Numbered from the stretch's first letter, positions 44,978 to 53,768 are shown. The stretch: 64,000 bases of DNA from Streptomyces sp. NBC_01294 (GCF_035917235.1 NZ_CP108423.1:7283501-7347500); one strand, 5' to 3'. Notes: generated from the letters alone by a model not told the origin. A program made the numbers and translations.

Positions 44978-46294
44978 GTGAAGTCCAGTCATGCACGCCG
45001 GTGTTGTGTGTTCGCCGTGGTCTTAGCGATGGCGGCCGCGGGCTGCACGAAGGAACCGACGCCGGGCCGCGCGGACGCCGCTCCACAGGCTTCCGCGGGC
45101 ACGCCCGGCAAGCCGCCGCGCGCGGTGCACGACCCGCCGGCACGCTTCGACGCCGGCGCCGGCGTTCTCATGCCGCAGGAAGCGAGGTCGCGCCGGCTCA
45201 CGTGGCCGGGGGGAGGGACGCCGGTGGCTCTCCACAAGCAGAGGGCGTACGTGGCCCTGCCCGATCGTGTCCTGGCGGTCGACACGGCCAACGGCGCGGC
45301 CACGACCGCGGTCACAGCCGAAGCCGAGCCGCTCGTGAAGCTGACCCCGAACCTCGAGAACGGCCTCCCGGCTCCCTTCATCACCGACGGTGAATCACCG
45401 CTGGTCCTCACCACCTTCTTCGTTCACCAGCCGGGCGTCGGAACGCAGGCCCCGCGTGTCTTCCTGGAGTTCACGGCGATTCCCACGGCTACGGGCGCCG
45501 CCCCGTGGCGGCTGCCGTTGGAACTTCCGGAGTGGACGAAGGAAAGCCGGTCCCCGATCGCCTCCTCGGTCGTCGGGGCGTCGGGCAAGGTCGCCGTCTT
45601 CACGCTCTCCTCCACACAGTCGACGGTCTCATCCTTTGCCACCACTTATGCTGTCGATCTCGACAGCCATCGTGTGCTGTGGACCAAAGACCTGTTCCGG
45701 GCGGCGGCGGTCACAGGCGGCATCGTGACGGGCGAGAAGTGGGACAGGGCCGACAGCGACTACTCGGCCGTAGCCGGATACGACCTGGCCACCGCTGCCG
45801 AGAAGTGGCGGGCCGAGGACCGCATCAACCTCCAGGTGACGCCGGCCGGGCCCCACCTCATCCTGGCTACGGCGAAGAACAAGTCCGACTTCCGGATCCA
45901 GTACCGCCAATTCCTCGACCCCGCCACCGGCAAGGTGAAGCGGGACCTGCCGGACGACCTTCCCGGCAGTGACTGCGCTCACGACGGTGCCAGCACCGTC
46001 GTGTGTGCCGGTCGTGGCATCGAGTCCTATGCCTGGGCCGTCGACGACACCAGCGGTGCCGTCCGCTGGCAGCTGCCGGACAAGAACGCCGGCCGCATCG
46101 CACCTCAGGTGACCGCGGTATGGCACGGGCGGGTCTACGGCAAGACCGCCGACGGTCCCCTGGCCTTGGACGCGCGTACCGGCGCCGACCTACCGACACG
46201 GCCCGGCATCGCCCCGTACCTGGTCAACGAGTACACGGGACTGGCCCTCTCCGAATCTGACGACGCCTTGACGGCCTACCCGACCAACGGATGA
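44978..46294 (+). CDS. Lipoprotein with PQQ-like beta-propeller domain
   Basis: Exported 438-residue protein. The lipobox is AAAGC with Cys23, followed by a Pro/Ala-rich linker. The rest is a propeller with blades such as YAVDLDSHRVLWTKDLF, AGYDLATAAEKWRAEDRI, YAWAVDDTSGAVRWQLPDK and LALDARTGADLPTRPG, the PQQ_2/YVTN pattern of outer-surface scaffolds. It may bind a partner in the envelope; no enzyme motif is seen. GTG 44978 follows AAGGTGAGG. The SMI1/KNR4 gene follows 111 bases downstream on the same strand. Confidence 0.8.
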   Translation: MKSSHARRCCVFAVVLAMAAAGCTKEPTPGRADAAPQASAGTPGKPPRAVHDPPARFDAGAGVLMPQEARSRRLTWPGGGTPVALHKQRAYVALPDRVLAVDTANGAATTAVTAEAEPLVKLTPNLENGLPAPFITDGESPLVLTTFFVHQPGVGTQAPRVFLEFTAIPTATGAAPWRLPLELPEWTKESRSPIASSVVGASGKVAVFTLSSTQSTVSSFATTYAVDLDSHRVLWTKDLFRAAAVTGGIVTGEKWDRADSDYSAVAGYDLATAAEKWRAEDRINLQVTPAGPHLILATAKNKSDFRIQYRQFLDPATGKVKRDLPDDLPGSDCAHDGASTVVCAGRGIESYAWAVDDTSGAVRWQLPDKNAGRIAPQVTAVWHGRVYGKTADGPLALDARTGADLPTRPGIAPYLVNEYTGLALSESDDALTAYPTNG

Positions 46295-46405
46295 CACCGC
46301 GACGGCCGGCGGGAATCGCAGAAGGCTGTCCTGCGGCCACGTGGTAGCCGGCATCGCTCGTCCAACTGCCCAAGAGACAGCGGAACCCAATCTGAAGGAG
46401 TGGCC

Positions 46406-46960
46406 GTGAATCCTGCCGTCGCCCACCTCATCCAGGCCATCCCGCCGTCGGATTCCCCCCAGGCCCACAACTGGGCGCGTGTGGAAGGGGAGCTCGGAAC
46501 GATCCTGCCGAGCGACTACAAGCAGCTCGTCGACCTCTGCGGCGGTGGTCTCCTTGACGACGATATCTGGGTACTGGAGCCGGACTGCCCCAACAAGCAC
46601 TACGACCTGGTGACGGAGAACCGAGACCGGGGCGAAGCACAGCAAGGGCTCTGGACGGGCGGAGAGCCCAAGCCCGCCGAACTCGACGCGGCAGGGTCAC
46701 GCACCATCGTCTGGGCCGTGACCGAGAACGGTGACTGCCTGTACTGGCTGGCCCGCGCCGGCCAGGAACCCGAGCAGTGGACCGTTCTGATCAAGGAGGG
46801 ACGCGGCCGGGAATGGGAGTTCCACGCCCAGTCGTGTTCCGAGTTCTTGCAGTCCATTCTTCTCACCGGTGACGCCGAGTCCGAGATCTTCTACGACTTC
46901 CCGACGGAAGAGCCGCATGAGTTCCGTTCCAGCTCCAGCTCCAGCTCCAGCCTCTTGTGA
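46406..46960 (+). CDS. SMI1/KNR4 (SUKH) family protein
   Basis: A 184-residue protein of the SUKH superfamily, whose bacterial members are often immunity proteins for secreted nuclease or other toxins. The core is WARVEGELGTILPSDYKQLV then CGGGLLDDDIWVLEP, with the later WAVTENGDCLYWLARAGQEP and EFHAQSCSEFLQSILLTG blocks. GTG 46406 follows AAGGAG. The C-terminus ends in eight serines from a (TCCAGC)x4 repeat (46928-46951). No toxin gene with a known domain is adjacent; the nearest large gene is the convergent helical protein. Confidence 0.85.
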   Translation: MNPAVAHLIQAIPPSDSPQAHNWARVEGELGTILPSDYKQLVDLCGGGLLDDDIWVLEPDCPNKHYDLVTENRDRGEAQQGLWTGGEPKPAELDAAGSRTIVWAVTENGDCLYWLARAGQEPEQWTVLIKEGRGREWEFHAQSCSEFLQSILLTGDAESEIFYDFPTEEPHEFRSSSSSSSSLL

Positions 46961-47076
46961 GTCTCGGCCTCCGGGAGGACTGATCTCCCGGCCCGGGCAA
47001 GACCTGCGACGTCTGCCGGCTCTTCGCAGTTGAGGGCGTAGTCGGGCCGCGGACGTGGCTGATGGTCGGCGCTCAC

Positions 47077-48330
47077 TCAGCCCTCGTGGTCGCGTTCCTT
47101 CTCGTCCTCGCGCCGACGCCGCGCTCGCTGGGCGATTTCGCTGGAGAGCCTGCCCTTTACCGAGCCGGCCCGGTCGAGGGTCTCGTTGCCGAGGCTTCTG
47201 GCGGCATCGACGCCTTTTGCTCCCGTCTCGAGCGCCTTGTCTCTGGCCTCCGCAGCCGCTTCCACCCATCGCCTCGCCTCCGATGACTGGCGGCCAGACT
47301 CAATCCCGAGCCGCCCGTGGAAGTCATGGACGCCGGTCACGACATGGTTGCTCGACTGCACTACAGCCGGGGACTTGGTCGGGTGCAGCAAGACCTTCGA
47401 GTTGGCCCTGCCGGCAGCCGCATTCATCCTGGCCACCAGACGCTCGGTGCTTCGCGAGATGTGTTCCAGCCGGCCCTGCCGGGCAGCCTTCAGCCCGAGG
47501 CGATGCCCGTCCAGCTCCTCCGGAGACGCGTCCAGCACCCGGTCGAGTTCGAGCACGGCGATCGCGTCCTGCAGTTGGAAGCAGCGAGCCAGAACAGCGA
47601 GCCACTCCCGAACTATGGACTCAGCTTGCTGGGCCGTCGCGGCAAGATCGCCGATCTTGGTCTTGCCCTCCATCTTCTCTGCCAGTGCGTCGAGTTGACG
47701 CAGTACGTATGCCTGGGTCTCTGCGATCGTCGTCGGCGCGGCCTGCACTTTCGACCACGTAACCTCGTCGACCCTGCCCCTCTTCTCTCGGATGGTCATG
47801 GCCTCCTCGATGACGAAGCCCACTCCGATCATGCGGGCCAACGCGGCGTCCTTCTGGGCGCGCAGCACGTCGTCGACCTTCTCGTCGATCGTGGCGAGAT
47901 AGTCGGTGATCTCGTCCATGGTCTGTTGCATCGCAACCTGCGCCATGATCTTTCCAGCACCCGCAATAATCGCCGGGCTGGTCAGAAGCGATCGGGGCCC
48001 CTTCACGAATTGGACGAATCCCCTGATCTGGCCCTTGTGCCCCTTCGCCACACCCGTGCTGAGACCCGTCTTCGAGCTTTCCCTCAGCCCGTACTTCTTG
48101 ACAAGCTGTGCCGACTCCTGAGTCAGCTTCACCCAGCGACCGGACTCGGCGGCAAACTCCGAACCTGCCTGCGCGACTGTGGTCCCGGTGCCGACGACGG
48201 ACTTGAGCCGTTGCAGTCCGAGGTCCTTCGACGGCAGTCCCTCCGAGACGAGGAAGCGTTCGACATCCGTCGCATCCCCGATGACCGCCAGTCCATCGCC
48301 GTCACTGATCAGCTGAATCTCGTTGTCCAT
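47077..48330 (-). CDS. Orphan helical protein with one hydrophobic segment, function unknown
   Basis: A 417-residue protein, almost entirely helical by composition. Residues 113-134 (SLLTSPAIIAGAGKIMAQVA) could be a membrane or pore-lining helix. A long amphipathic stretch follows (QTMDEITDYLATIDEKVDDV; KDAALARMIGVGFVIEEAMT), then a coiled-coil-like central region, and a basic C-terminal tail (AQRARRRREDEKERDHEG). No signal peptide. ATG 48330 follows CAGGAGCG. I recognise no family; the layout resembles helical pore-forming or membrane-remodelling proteins, which is inference. It is convergent with the SMI1/KNR4 gene. Confidence 0.7.
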   Translation of the reverse strand: MDNEIQLISDGDGLAVIGDATDVERFLVSEGLPSKDLGLQRLKSVVGTGTTVAQAGSEFAAESGRWVKLTQESAQLVKKYGLRESSKTGLSTGVAKGHKGQIRGFVQFVKGPRSLLTSPAIIAGAGKIMAQVAMQQTMDEITDYLATIDEKVDDVLRAQKDAALARMIGVGFVIEEAMTIREKRGRVDEVTWSKVQAAPTTIAETQAYVLRQLDALAEKMEGKTKIGDLAATAQQAESIVREWLAVLARCFQLQDAIAVLELDRVLDASPEELDGHRLGLKAARQGRLEHISRSTERLVARMNAAAGRANSKVLLHPTKSPAVVQSSNHVVTGVHDFHGRLGIESGRQSSEARRWVEAAAEARDKALETGAKGVDAARSLGNETLDRAGSVKGRLSSEIAQRARRRREDEKERDHEG

Positions 48331-48503
48331 CGCCCGCTCCTGAAGTGGGTGCACTGCCCTTGAGTCAACGTGAAGCCGACGTCCGGGCCGGCACCAGTTC
48401 TTCATGGTTGGGGGTGTGTTGAAGGCCCGCGCGCCGTTGGGCCGGTAGGAGTCGAGGTCCCCTGACGATGGGGGTTCCTGCGCCTCACCCGGAAGGCCTC
48501 GAC

Positions 48504-48740
48504 GTGCCTGACGCTACCCGAAAGGCGGGCTTCGTCTGCCCTGACCTGAGTATCTTCTGCCGTCTGGGACGACGTCGGCCTCGTCGTCTCCGGGAGCGAA
48601 TCGAGCCCGACCGTGCCTGCCCGTCCTGTCGCGTCGTGGCGCCCGACGACCGGTGCCATCGCTGCGGGCGTCAAGGGGTCGCGCGTGACACCGTGGTCCG
48701 GCGGCCGGCCCACGGTGATCATCGGCACGCTGGATGTTGA
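48504..48740 (+). pseudogene. ISL3 family transposase, N-terminal remnant
   Basis: VPDATRKAGFVCPDLSIFCR and EPDRACPSCRVVAPDDRCHR match the N-terminal zinc-ribbon region of ISL3 transposases. Between them an extra G near 48566 and a lost base near 48595 shift the frame for about ten residues (DDVGLVVSG in the other frame). It stops at 48740 where the domain breaks off. The surrounding gap 48331-48955 holds nothing else I can support except a doubtful 50-codon ORF (48734-48886, MLTGNGAAPVEITGFGERLA start). Confidence 0.65.
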
Positions 48741-48955
48741 CGGGAAATGGCGCAGCACCGGTCGAGATCACCGGCTTCGGTGAACGGTTGGCCGAAGCGC
48801 TGTACAGGGTGGACCAGGAGCGGTTCGGGCTGCTACCGGTGGCCCATTCGTCACCGTCGCAGCATCCGAAGGGTGTGCCTTCGTAGCTTCATGCCTTCAT
48901 GCCTTCGCGGGTGGTCGATTGAGCCGCGAGGCCAGCGAAACGATGGGATTGCCGC

Positions 48956-49465
48956 ATGACTGAACCTCACATGGACGAGGAACCCCCCGAGCATGGGCGC
49001 TACGTCCTCTATCTGGAGGCCCTGGACGTCGTCCCGGAGGCGGACGAGGCCGATCTGGTGGCCGCCGTCCTGCGTGATGACTGCGTATCGATGGCGCAGT
49101 CCGCGGTGAACCGCCACATGGAGCGCCGGGCTGCCGAGTTGCTGACCGACTCCCACTTTCCCGCCTGGGCCCGGATGATGGCCGCAACCATCGGGGACCG
49201 GGACTTCCTCACCGGCCGCCTGCGCGAGTGGACCCTCCTCAGGGCGATCGCCCTGGACGAGGCGTGGACAGCCGAGGAGGTCACCAGTGCATCCGACTGG
49301 TTCCAGCGCACGGCCGTGGAGATCATCTCCTCACCCGGCGCCCTCAACCTGCTCGCCGAGTGCGGACGCACCCGCCGCGTCCGCAACGCCGCGAGCCGCC
49401 GCATCCAGGAATCCAAAGGCCGCACCGGCGCTCCCAGTCGGGCCGGCTCGATGCACAGGTCCTGA
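48956..49465 (+). CDS. Hypothetical protein
   Basis: A 169-residue soluble acidic protein, helical by composition (EADEADLVAAVLRDDCVSMA; NRHMERRAAELLTDSHFPAW; GALNLLAECGRTRRVRNAAS). It may contain HEAT-like or ankyrin-like helical pairs, but no family is recognised. ATG 48956 has only a weak GGGAT ribosome site. It lies within the decaying region between an ISL3 remnant and a GNAT remnant. Confidence 0.6.
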   Translation: MTEPHMDEEPPEHGRYVLYLEALDVVPEADEADLVAAVLRDDCVSMAQSAVNRHMERRAAELLTDSHFPAWARMMAATIGDRDFLTGRLREWTLLRAIALDEAWTAEEVTSASDWFQRTAVEIISSPGALNLLAECGRTRRVRNAASRRIQESKGRTGAPSRAGSMHRS

Positions 49466-49512
49466 CTCTTACCCCTGCACCACGACGGGTCGTACCGGGT
49501 GGCGTACATGAC

Positions 49513-49641
49513 CTAGTCCGCGTGCCACTCCACGAACGTGTCGATCAGCCGCATCCCGATGGACTCGAGCAGACTGCGTGAACGGTCGTTGGCCTTCTGG
49601 GTGACGGCGACCACCTCAGGCGGCCGCACGGATGTGACGGT
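49513..49641 (-). pseudogene. GNAT acetyltransferase, C-terminal fragment
   Basis: Read on the minus strand, EVVAVTQKANDRSRSLLESI then GMRLIDTFVEWHAD ends in TAG at 49513-49515. N-D-x-S-x-x-L-L-E-x-I-G-M is the C-terminal motif B of GNAT enzymes. The N-terminal part is missing; upstream the sequence becomes a GGGCCCA tandem repeat (about 49645-49672). Confidence 0.55.
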
Positions 49642-49760
49642 GTCCAGGGCCCAGGGCCCAGGGCCCAGGGCCTAGGACACGAATCGATCACCGCCACCGC
49701 CATGTCCGCCGCCAGGACCACGCTGCACGCACCGAAGGCCGCGACGGAACGCGGTGATGT

Positions 49761-50414
49761 CTACCAGGCAGCGGTGGTGGGGTGGTTGCTGAGGGCGGCG
49801 GCGAGGAGGGTGCGGAGGTGGTCCGCCTCCGGGATCAGGGTGGCTTCGATCTGGTCGTCGGTGTGTCCGGCCAGGGTGAGCTCCTGGATGCGCCGGAACA
49901 GCAGGCGGTCTGCTGCTGCGATCAGGGCCGCGGCCGCCCGGGGTGCGATGGCCGGGGCCGGGCCCGAGGCGGGATCCGCGTCGGCGGCGGTCAGGGCTGC
50001 GGCGAGGGCCTCCTCCCGCTGGTCGTGCAGTTCGCGCAGCCGGGCGGTAAGGGTGGGGCTGTCGGCGACCATGCGGGCGAACGCGGGGCCGGTGAAGCCG
50101 ACGACCGGGCTGTGTTCCAGCAGAGCGGTGCGGAACGTCCGTCCGAGGGCCGTGAGCGGCTCTTCGCCGGGGCCGCGCTCGGCGACCGTCCGTGCCAGAC
50201 CCTGCGTGAACGCCTCGTGGTGGTCGAGGGCCAGGTCTTCCTTGCGCGGGAAGTAGTTGGTCACCGTCTTCTTGGCCACGCGGGCCGATGCGGCGATCTC
50301 GGCGATGGTGGTCTGCTCGAAGCCCTGCTCGATGAAGAGCCGGGTCGCACGGTCGGAGATCAGCTGCCTGGTCTCCAGCTTCTTGGACTCGCGGAGTCCC
50401 ATCTCGGTAGCCAT
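49761..50414 (-). CDS. TetR family transcriptional regulator
   Basis: A 217-residue repressor. The HTH is LETRQLISDRATRLFIEQGF then TIAEIAASARVAKKTVTNYF. The ligand domain ends in helices typical of the MftR-like/TetR_C group (AFARMVADSPTLTARLRELH). Two starts are possible, ATG 50414 and ATG 50402, neither with a strong ribosome site. Two 19-base direct repeats in the divergent promoter point to control of itself and of the VOC-cupin gene. Confidence 0.9.
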   Translation of the reverse strand: MATEMGLRESKKLETRQLISDRATRLFIEQGFEQTTIAEIAASARVAKKTVTNYFPRKEDLALDHHEAFTQGLARTVAERGPGEEPLTALGRTFRTALLEHSPVVGFTGPAFARMVADSPTLTARLRELHDQREEALAAALTAADADPASGPAPAIAPRAAAALIAAADRLLFRRIQELTLAGHTDDQIEATLIPEADHLRTLLAAALSNHPTTAAW

Positions 50415-50423
50415 GAAGCAATC

Positions 50424-50493
50424 TTACATCCGTAGCAAAAATAGTCTTGACGGTTCGTGGGGTCGAGCCTAATGTTACGTCCGTCGCAAAATT
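50424..50493. promoter_or_regulatory. Two 19-base direct repeats (probable TetR operators)
   Basis: TTACATCCGTAGCAAAAAT (50424-50442) and TTACGTCCGTCGCAAAATT (50475-50493) share 16 of 19 bases and are offset by 51 bases, close to five helical turns, in the TetR/VOC-cupin divergent gap. Confidence 0.7.
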
Positions 50494-50562
50494 CGCCTGG
50501 ATGAACGGAACCGGAGGGATCCGCTTCTCCGTCCAGGCGTTCCTGAACCACCCGAACCCCCA

Positions 50563-51393
50563 TTGCCAGGAGATGCCCTGAACGTCACCACCTCCACCCT
50601 GTCCCTCACCGTCGCCGACGTGGACGCCTCCCGCGCCTTCTTCTGTACCCACCTCGGCTACGAGGTCGCCATGGCCGCCGACGGCTTCGCCTCCCTGACC
50701 CGCGGTGACGCCGCCGCCGACATCGTGCTGCTCCGCCGCGGAACCGATGTGCTCCCGGCCGATCAGCGCGACCGACAGGCCGGCGGCCTGATTTTGGCGC
50801 TCACGGTCACCGGCCTCGACGCCGAGGAACGGCGGCTGCGTGAGGCCGGCGCGCCGATCACGATGCCGCTGCGCGAAGAGCCCTGGGGCGAGCGGCTGTT
50901 CCAGTTGACCGACCCGAACGGAGTCGTCGTCCAGCTCGTCGAATGGGTCATCCCCGATGCGACCGAGCAGGCCGAGCAGGCCGAGCAGGCTGAACAGGCC
51001 CAGGAGTCCGAGGAGCCCGCCGTGCGCGTGATCAGTCCCGCCGCCGAGAACGTCACCGAGTCCCCGAACGCCCGTATGACCGGTCTGGCCGCTCCGAGCC
51101 GGGGCAGTACGGAACTCAGCACCTGGACCGTCGAGATGGGAGCGGGTCAGACCGGACCCGAGCACTCCATCAGTCGCGAGCAGGTCTGGACGGTCACCGC
51201 GGGCGTCCTCCACGTCACCTGCGGAGGCCGCACCGACAAGATCACGGCCGGGCAGACCTTCGTCCTCCCCCCGGACGTGCTCCGCCAGGTCCACGCCCCT
51301 CAGGCGGCCGAGGCGCACGTCGCCATGCGCTCGGACGGCGTGGCCTCCGTACCCGGCACCGAGGGCACCCGCGTCCTGCCCTGGGCCCAGTAG
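50563..51393 (+). CDS. VOC (glyoxalase-fold) plus cupin fusion protein
   Basis: A 276-residue two-domain protein. The N-terminal VOC domain (STLSLTVADVDASRAFFCTH through GERLFQLTDPNGVVVQLVEW) is joined by a TEQAEQAEQAEQAQESEEP linker (encoded by a GAGCAGGCC repeat) to a cupin domain (PEHSISREQVWTVTAGVLHV; KITAGQTFVLPPDVLRQVHA). In related strains these are, from memory, two adjacent genes. The start is unclear: TTG 50563 lacks a ribosome site, while CTG 50578 (LNVTTSTLSLTV) has AGGAG in place. It is divergent from the TetR gene. Confidence 0.82.
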   Translation: MPGDALNVTTSTLSLTVADVDASRAFFCTHLGYEVAMAADGFASLTRGDAAADIVLLRRGTDVLPADQRDRQAGGLILALTVTGLDAEERRLREAGAPITMPLREEPWGERLFQLTDPNGVVVQLVEWVIPDATEQAEQAEQAEQAQESEEPAVRVISPAAENVTESPNARMTGLAAPSRGSTELSTWTVEMGAGQTGPEHSISREQVWTVTAGVLHVTCGGRTDKITAGQTFVLPPDVLRQVHAPQAAEAHVAMRSDGVASVPGTEGTRVLPWAQ

Positions 51394-51438
51394 GGGCCCG
51401 TACGGGGTCCCCGGCGCCGAGCGAATCCCGCCCCGCGC

Positions 51439-51472
51439 CCTTCCATTCCGTAAGGCCTTCCATTCCGTAAGG
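51439..51472 (+). repeat. CCTTCCATTCCGTAAGG tandem duplication
   Basis: Two exact 17-base copies (51439-51455, 51456-51472), 46 bases after the VOC-cupin stop. Confidence 0.8.
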
Positions 51473-51499
51473 GAGGCAGCTTGTCCGTACGCATGACCG

Positions 51500-51620
51500 C
51501 CGGGGCCGACATGACCGCCGAGGGCGTTCTCGGCGGTGCTGCCCGAGCACCGCGGCCGCGGCCTCGCCCGCTGGATGAGGGCCGCCTCGATCGTCGAGGC
51601 CTGCGCACGCCACCCCGGCC
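51500..51620 (+). pseudogene. GNAT acetyltransferase remnant (motif A)
   Basis: In one frame the sequence reads AFSAVLPEHRGRGLARWMRA then ASIVEACARHPG, the acetyl-CoA loop (Q/R-x-x-G-x-G/A) and following helix of a GNAT enzyme. Nothing before or after supports an intact gene. The GlxA-type gene begins 25 bases further on the other strand. Confidence 0.5.
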
Positions 51621-51644
51621 CCGGCCCCGGACCGGACCGGCCCG

Positions 51645-52622
51645 TCAGGTCGCCGGGGTGGGGGAGCGGTGGTTGCGGAAGGTGCGCCGGTAGACGTCCG
51701 GCGGTACGCCGAGGGCGCGGTGGAAGTGTCGGCGCAAGGTGGCCGCAGTGCCCATGCCGGTGCGGGAGGCGATGAGTTCGATGCTGTCCTCGGTGGTTTC
51801 GAGGAGCTCCTGCGCCCGGTGGATGCGCTGCGTGTGCAGCCAGCGCAGGGGAGTGGTCCCGGTGGCGGCGGCGAAGCGGCGGGTCAGGTTCCGGGTGCTC
51901 ATGTTCACCTGGCGGGCCAGATCGGGCACGGTCAGCGGCTCGTGCAGCCGCCCGCTCACCCAGTCCAGCAGGTCCGCGAAGGCGTGGCCGGTGTCGGCGA
52001 CCGCCGGCGCGGCGATGAACTGGGCCTGGCCGCCCGCGCGGCGCGCCGGGACCACCAGCCGGCGGGCCAGCTCGTTGGCGACCGCCGCTCCGTGGTCGGC
52101 GGTGACGATGTGCAGGCACAGATCCATTCCGGCGGCCTTGCCGGCCGAGGTCAGCACGCCCCGGTCGTCGATGTAGAGGACGCCCGGGTCGACGCGTACC
52201 TCGGGGTAGCGGGCCGCGAGCGCGTCGGTGTGCTCCCAGTGCGTGGTGGCGCGGCGGCCGTCCAGCACTCCCGCTGCGGCCAGTACGAACGCCCCGGTGC
52301 ACAGGGACACGAGCCGGGCGCCCCGGTCGTGGGCCGCGCGCACGGCCTCCACGAGATCGGCCGGCGGGTCCGCCTCGACGTCGCCGCAGGCCGGGACGAT
52401 GACGGTGTCCGCGTCCGCGAGGGCGTCAAAACCGTGCGGGGTGTCGACCCGCAGCCAGCCACCCAGCCGGGCCTCCCTCGGCGCGCAGACGCGGAAGTCG
52501 TACCATCCGTCGGCCAGTTCGCGGTCGACGCCGAACACCTCGCAGGCCGCTGCCGCCTCGAACAGCATGGCCCCGTCGTAGACCGCCAGCATCACAGACG
52601 TCACGTCCGAAAGTGTACGCAT
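51645..52622 (-). CDS. GlxA-type AraC regulator with DJ-1/PfpI domain
   Basis: A 325-residue activator-type regulator. The N-terminal half is a DJ-1/PfpI-like sensor domain (MLFEAAAACEVFGVDRE; LVSLCTGAFVLAAAGVLDGR with the nucleophile-elbow Cys of the fold; RATTHWEHTDALAARYP). The C-terminal half is two AraC HTHs (LTVPDLARQVNMSTRNLTRRF; TPLRWLHTQRIHRAQELLET; GMGTAATLRRHFHRALGVPP). ATG 52622 follows a weak GACGAG. It is divergent from the saccharopine-dehydrogenase-like gene, a possible target. Confidence 0.9.
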   Translation of the reverse strand: MRTLSDVTSVMLAVYDGAMLFEAAAACEVFGVDRELADGWYDFRVCAPREARLGGWLRVDTPHGFDALADADTVIVPACGDVEADPPADLVEAVRAAHDRGARLVSLCTGAFVLAAAGVLDGRRATTHWEHTDALAARYPEVRVDPGVLYIDDRGVLTSAGKAAGMDLCLHIVTADHGAAVANELARRLVVPARRAGGQAQFIAAPAVADTGHAFADLLDWVSGRLHEPLTVPDLARQVNMSTRNLTRRFAAATGTTPLRWLHTQRIHRAQELLETTEDSIELIASRTGMGTAATLRRHFHRALGVPPDVYRRTFRNHRSPTPAT

Positions 52623-52674
52623 CTCGTCGTTTCGGCCACTCGTGGTCGGCGCCCACGGCCGTGATCATGGCCGC

Positions 52675-53748
52675 ATGAACTCACACCACCGGACGGTCGT
52701 CGCGGTCGTCGGAGCGTACGGGCACACCGCCGGCTTCGTCGTCGCGGAGCTGCGCCGCCGCGGCTTCACCCCGCTCCTCGTCGGCCGGGACGCCGACCAA
52801 CTGGAGGCCGCCGCCCAGACCCACCCGGGGGCGCAGGCCCGGGTCGCGTCCCTCGTCGATCCCGCGTCCCTGGACCGCGCGCTGTCGGGCGCGGACGCCG
52901 TCATCAACTGCGCCGGTCCGTTCGCCGACACCGCCCCCTCCGTCATCGACGCGGCACTGCGCGCCGGCATCCCCTACCTGGACGTGGCCGCGGAGCAGGC
53001 CGTGGTCCTGGAGACGTTCGAGCAGCGTGCCCACCAGGCCCGGGAGGCGGGCGTGGTCGTCGCCCCGGCGATGGCCTTCTACGGCGGGCTGGGCGACCTG
53101 CTCGCCGGCGCCGCGATGGGCGACTGGCCGGACGCCGACGACATCACGGTCGCGATCGCCCTCGACAGCTGGCAGCCGACCGAGGGAACCCGCAAGACCG
53201 GGCGGCGCAACGCCGGCCGGCACGTGGTCTTCACCGGCAACCGTTTCGCTCCGCCCGCGACTGCGCCGGCGACGTACTCCTGGTCGTTCCCGCACCCCGT
53301 GGGCGAACAGAGGGTCGTCGAGTTCTCCAGCGCCGACCAGGTCACCATCTCCCGGCACGTGCGCGTGCCGGAGATCCGGGTCTGCATGAACGAGAAACCC
53401 CTGCGCGACCTGAGGGCGCCACAGACGCCCCCGCCCACGCCGGTGGACGCCGACGGACGCTCGGCCCAGACCTTCCTCGTCGACGTGGTCGCGCGCAGGG
53501 GCGGTGAAACGCGCCGGGCGAGCGCGTCCGGCCGTGACATCTACGCGGTCACCGCACCTATCGTCGTGGAGGCGGCGGCACGGATCCTCGATGGCCGGAT
53601 CAACACGACCGGAGTGGCCGCCCCGGGAGAACTCTTCGACGCCGCGGACTTCTTGCGCGCCCTCGACCCCGCCCACCTGTCCTTCAGCGGGCCCGAACAC
53701 GGCCGGACCGGGGGGACCGGCCGGACGGGGAGGACCGGCCGGACCTGA
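52675..53748 (+). CDS. Saccharopine dehydrogenase NADP-binding domain protein
   Basis: A 357-residue Rossmann-fold protein. VVAVVGAYGHTAGFVVAELR gives the dinucleotide loop, and DAVINCAGPFADTAPSVIDA and GIPYLDVAAEQAVVLETFEQ are typical of the trans-acting enoyl reductase / saccharopine-dehydrogenase-like group. The product and substrate are unknown. ATG 52675 has a weak ribosome site. The last 15 residues (GRTGGTGRTGRTGRT) come from a short GGCCGGAC-type repeat. It is divergent from the GlxA-type regulator. Confidence 0.82.
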   Translation: MNSHHRTVVAVVGAYGHTAGFVVAELRRRGFTPLLVGRDADQLEAAAQTHPGAQARVASLVDPASLDRALSGADAVINCAGPFADTAPSVIDAALRAGIPYLDVAAEQAVVLETFEQRAHQAREAGVVVAPAMAFYGGLGDLLAGAAMGDWPDADDITVAIALDSWQPTEGTRKTGRRNAGRHVVFTGNRFAPPATAPATYSWSFPHPVGEQRVVEFSSADQVTISRHVRVPEIRVCMNEKPLRDLRAPQTPPPTPVDADGRSAQTFLVDVVARRGGETRRASASGRDIYAVTAPIVVEAAARILDGRINTTGVAAPGELFDAADFLRALDPAHLSFSGPEHGRTGGTGRTGRTGRT

Positions 53749-53768
53749 CACCGGCGTGCCGGGCCGGC

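Noticed and set aside
47062..48363. Plus-strand ORFs over the helical protein gene
   Set aside because: They lack ribosome sites and read as Arg/Leu shadows; the minus strand has AGGAG before its ATG.
48734..48886. 50-codon ORF after the ISL3 remnant
   Set aside because: No ribosome site and no recognisable family; it may be coding by chance, so it is only mentioned.
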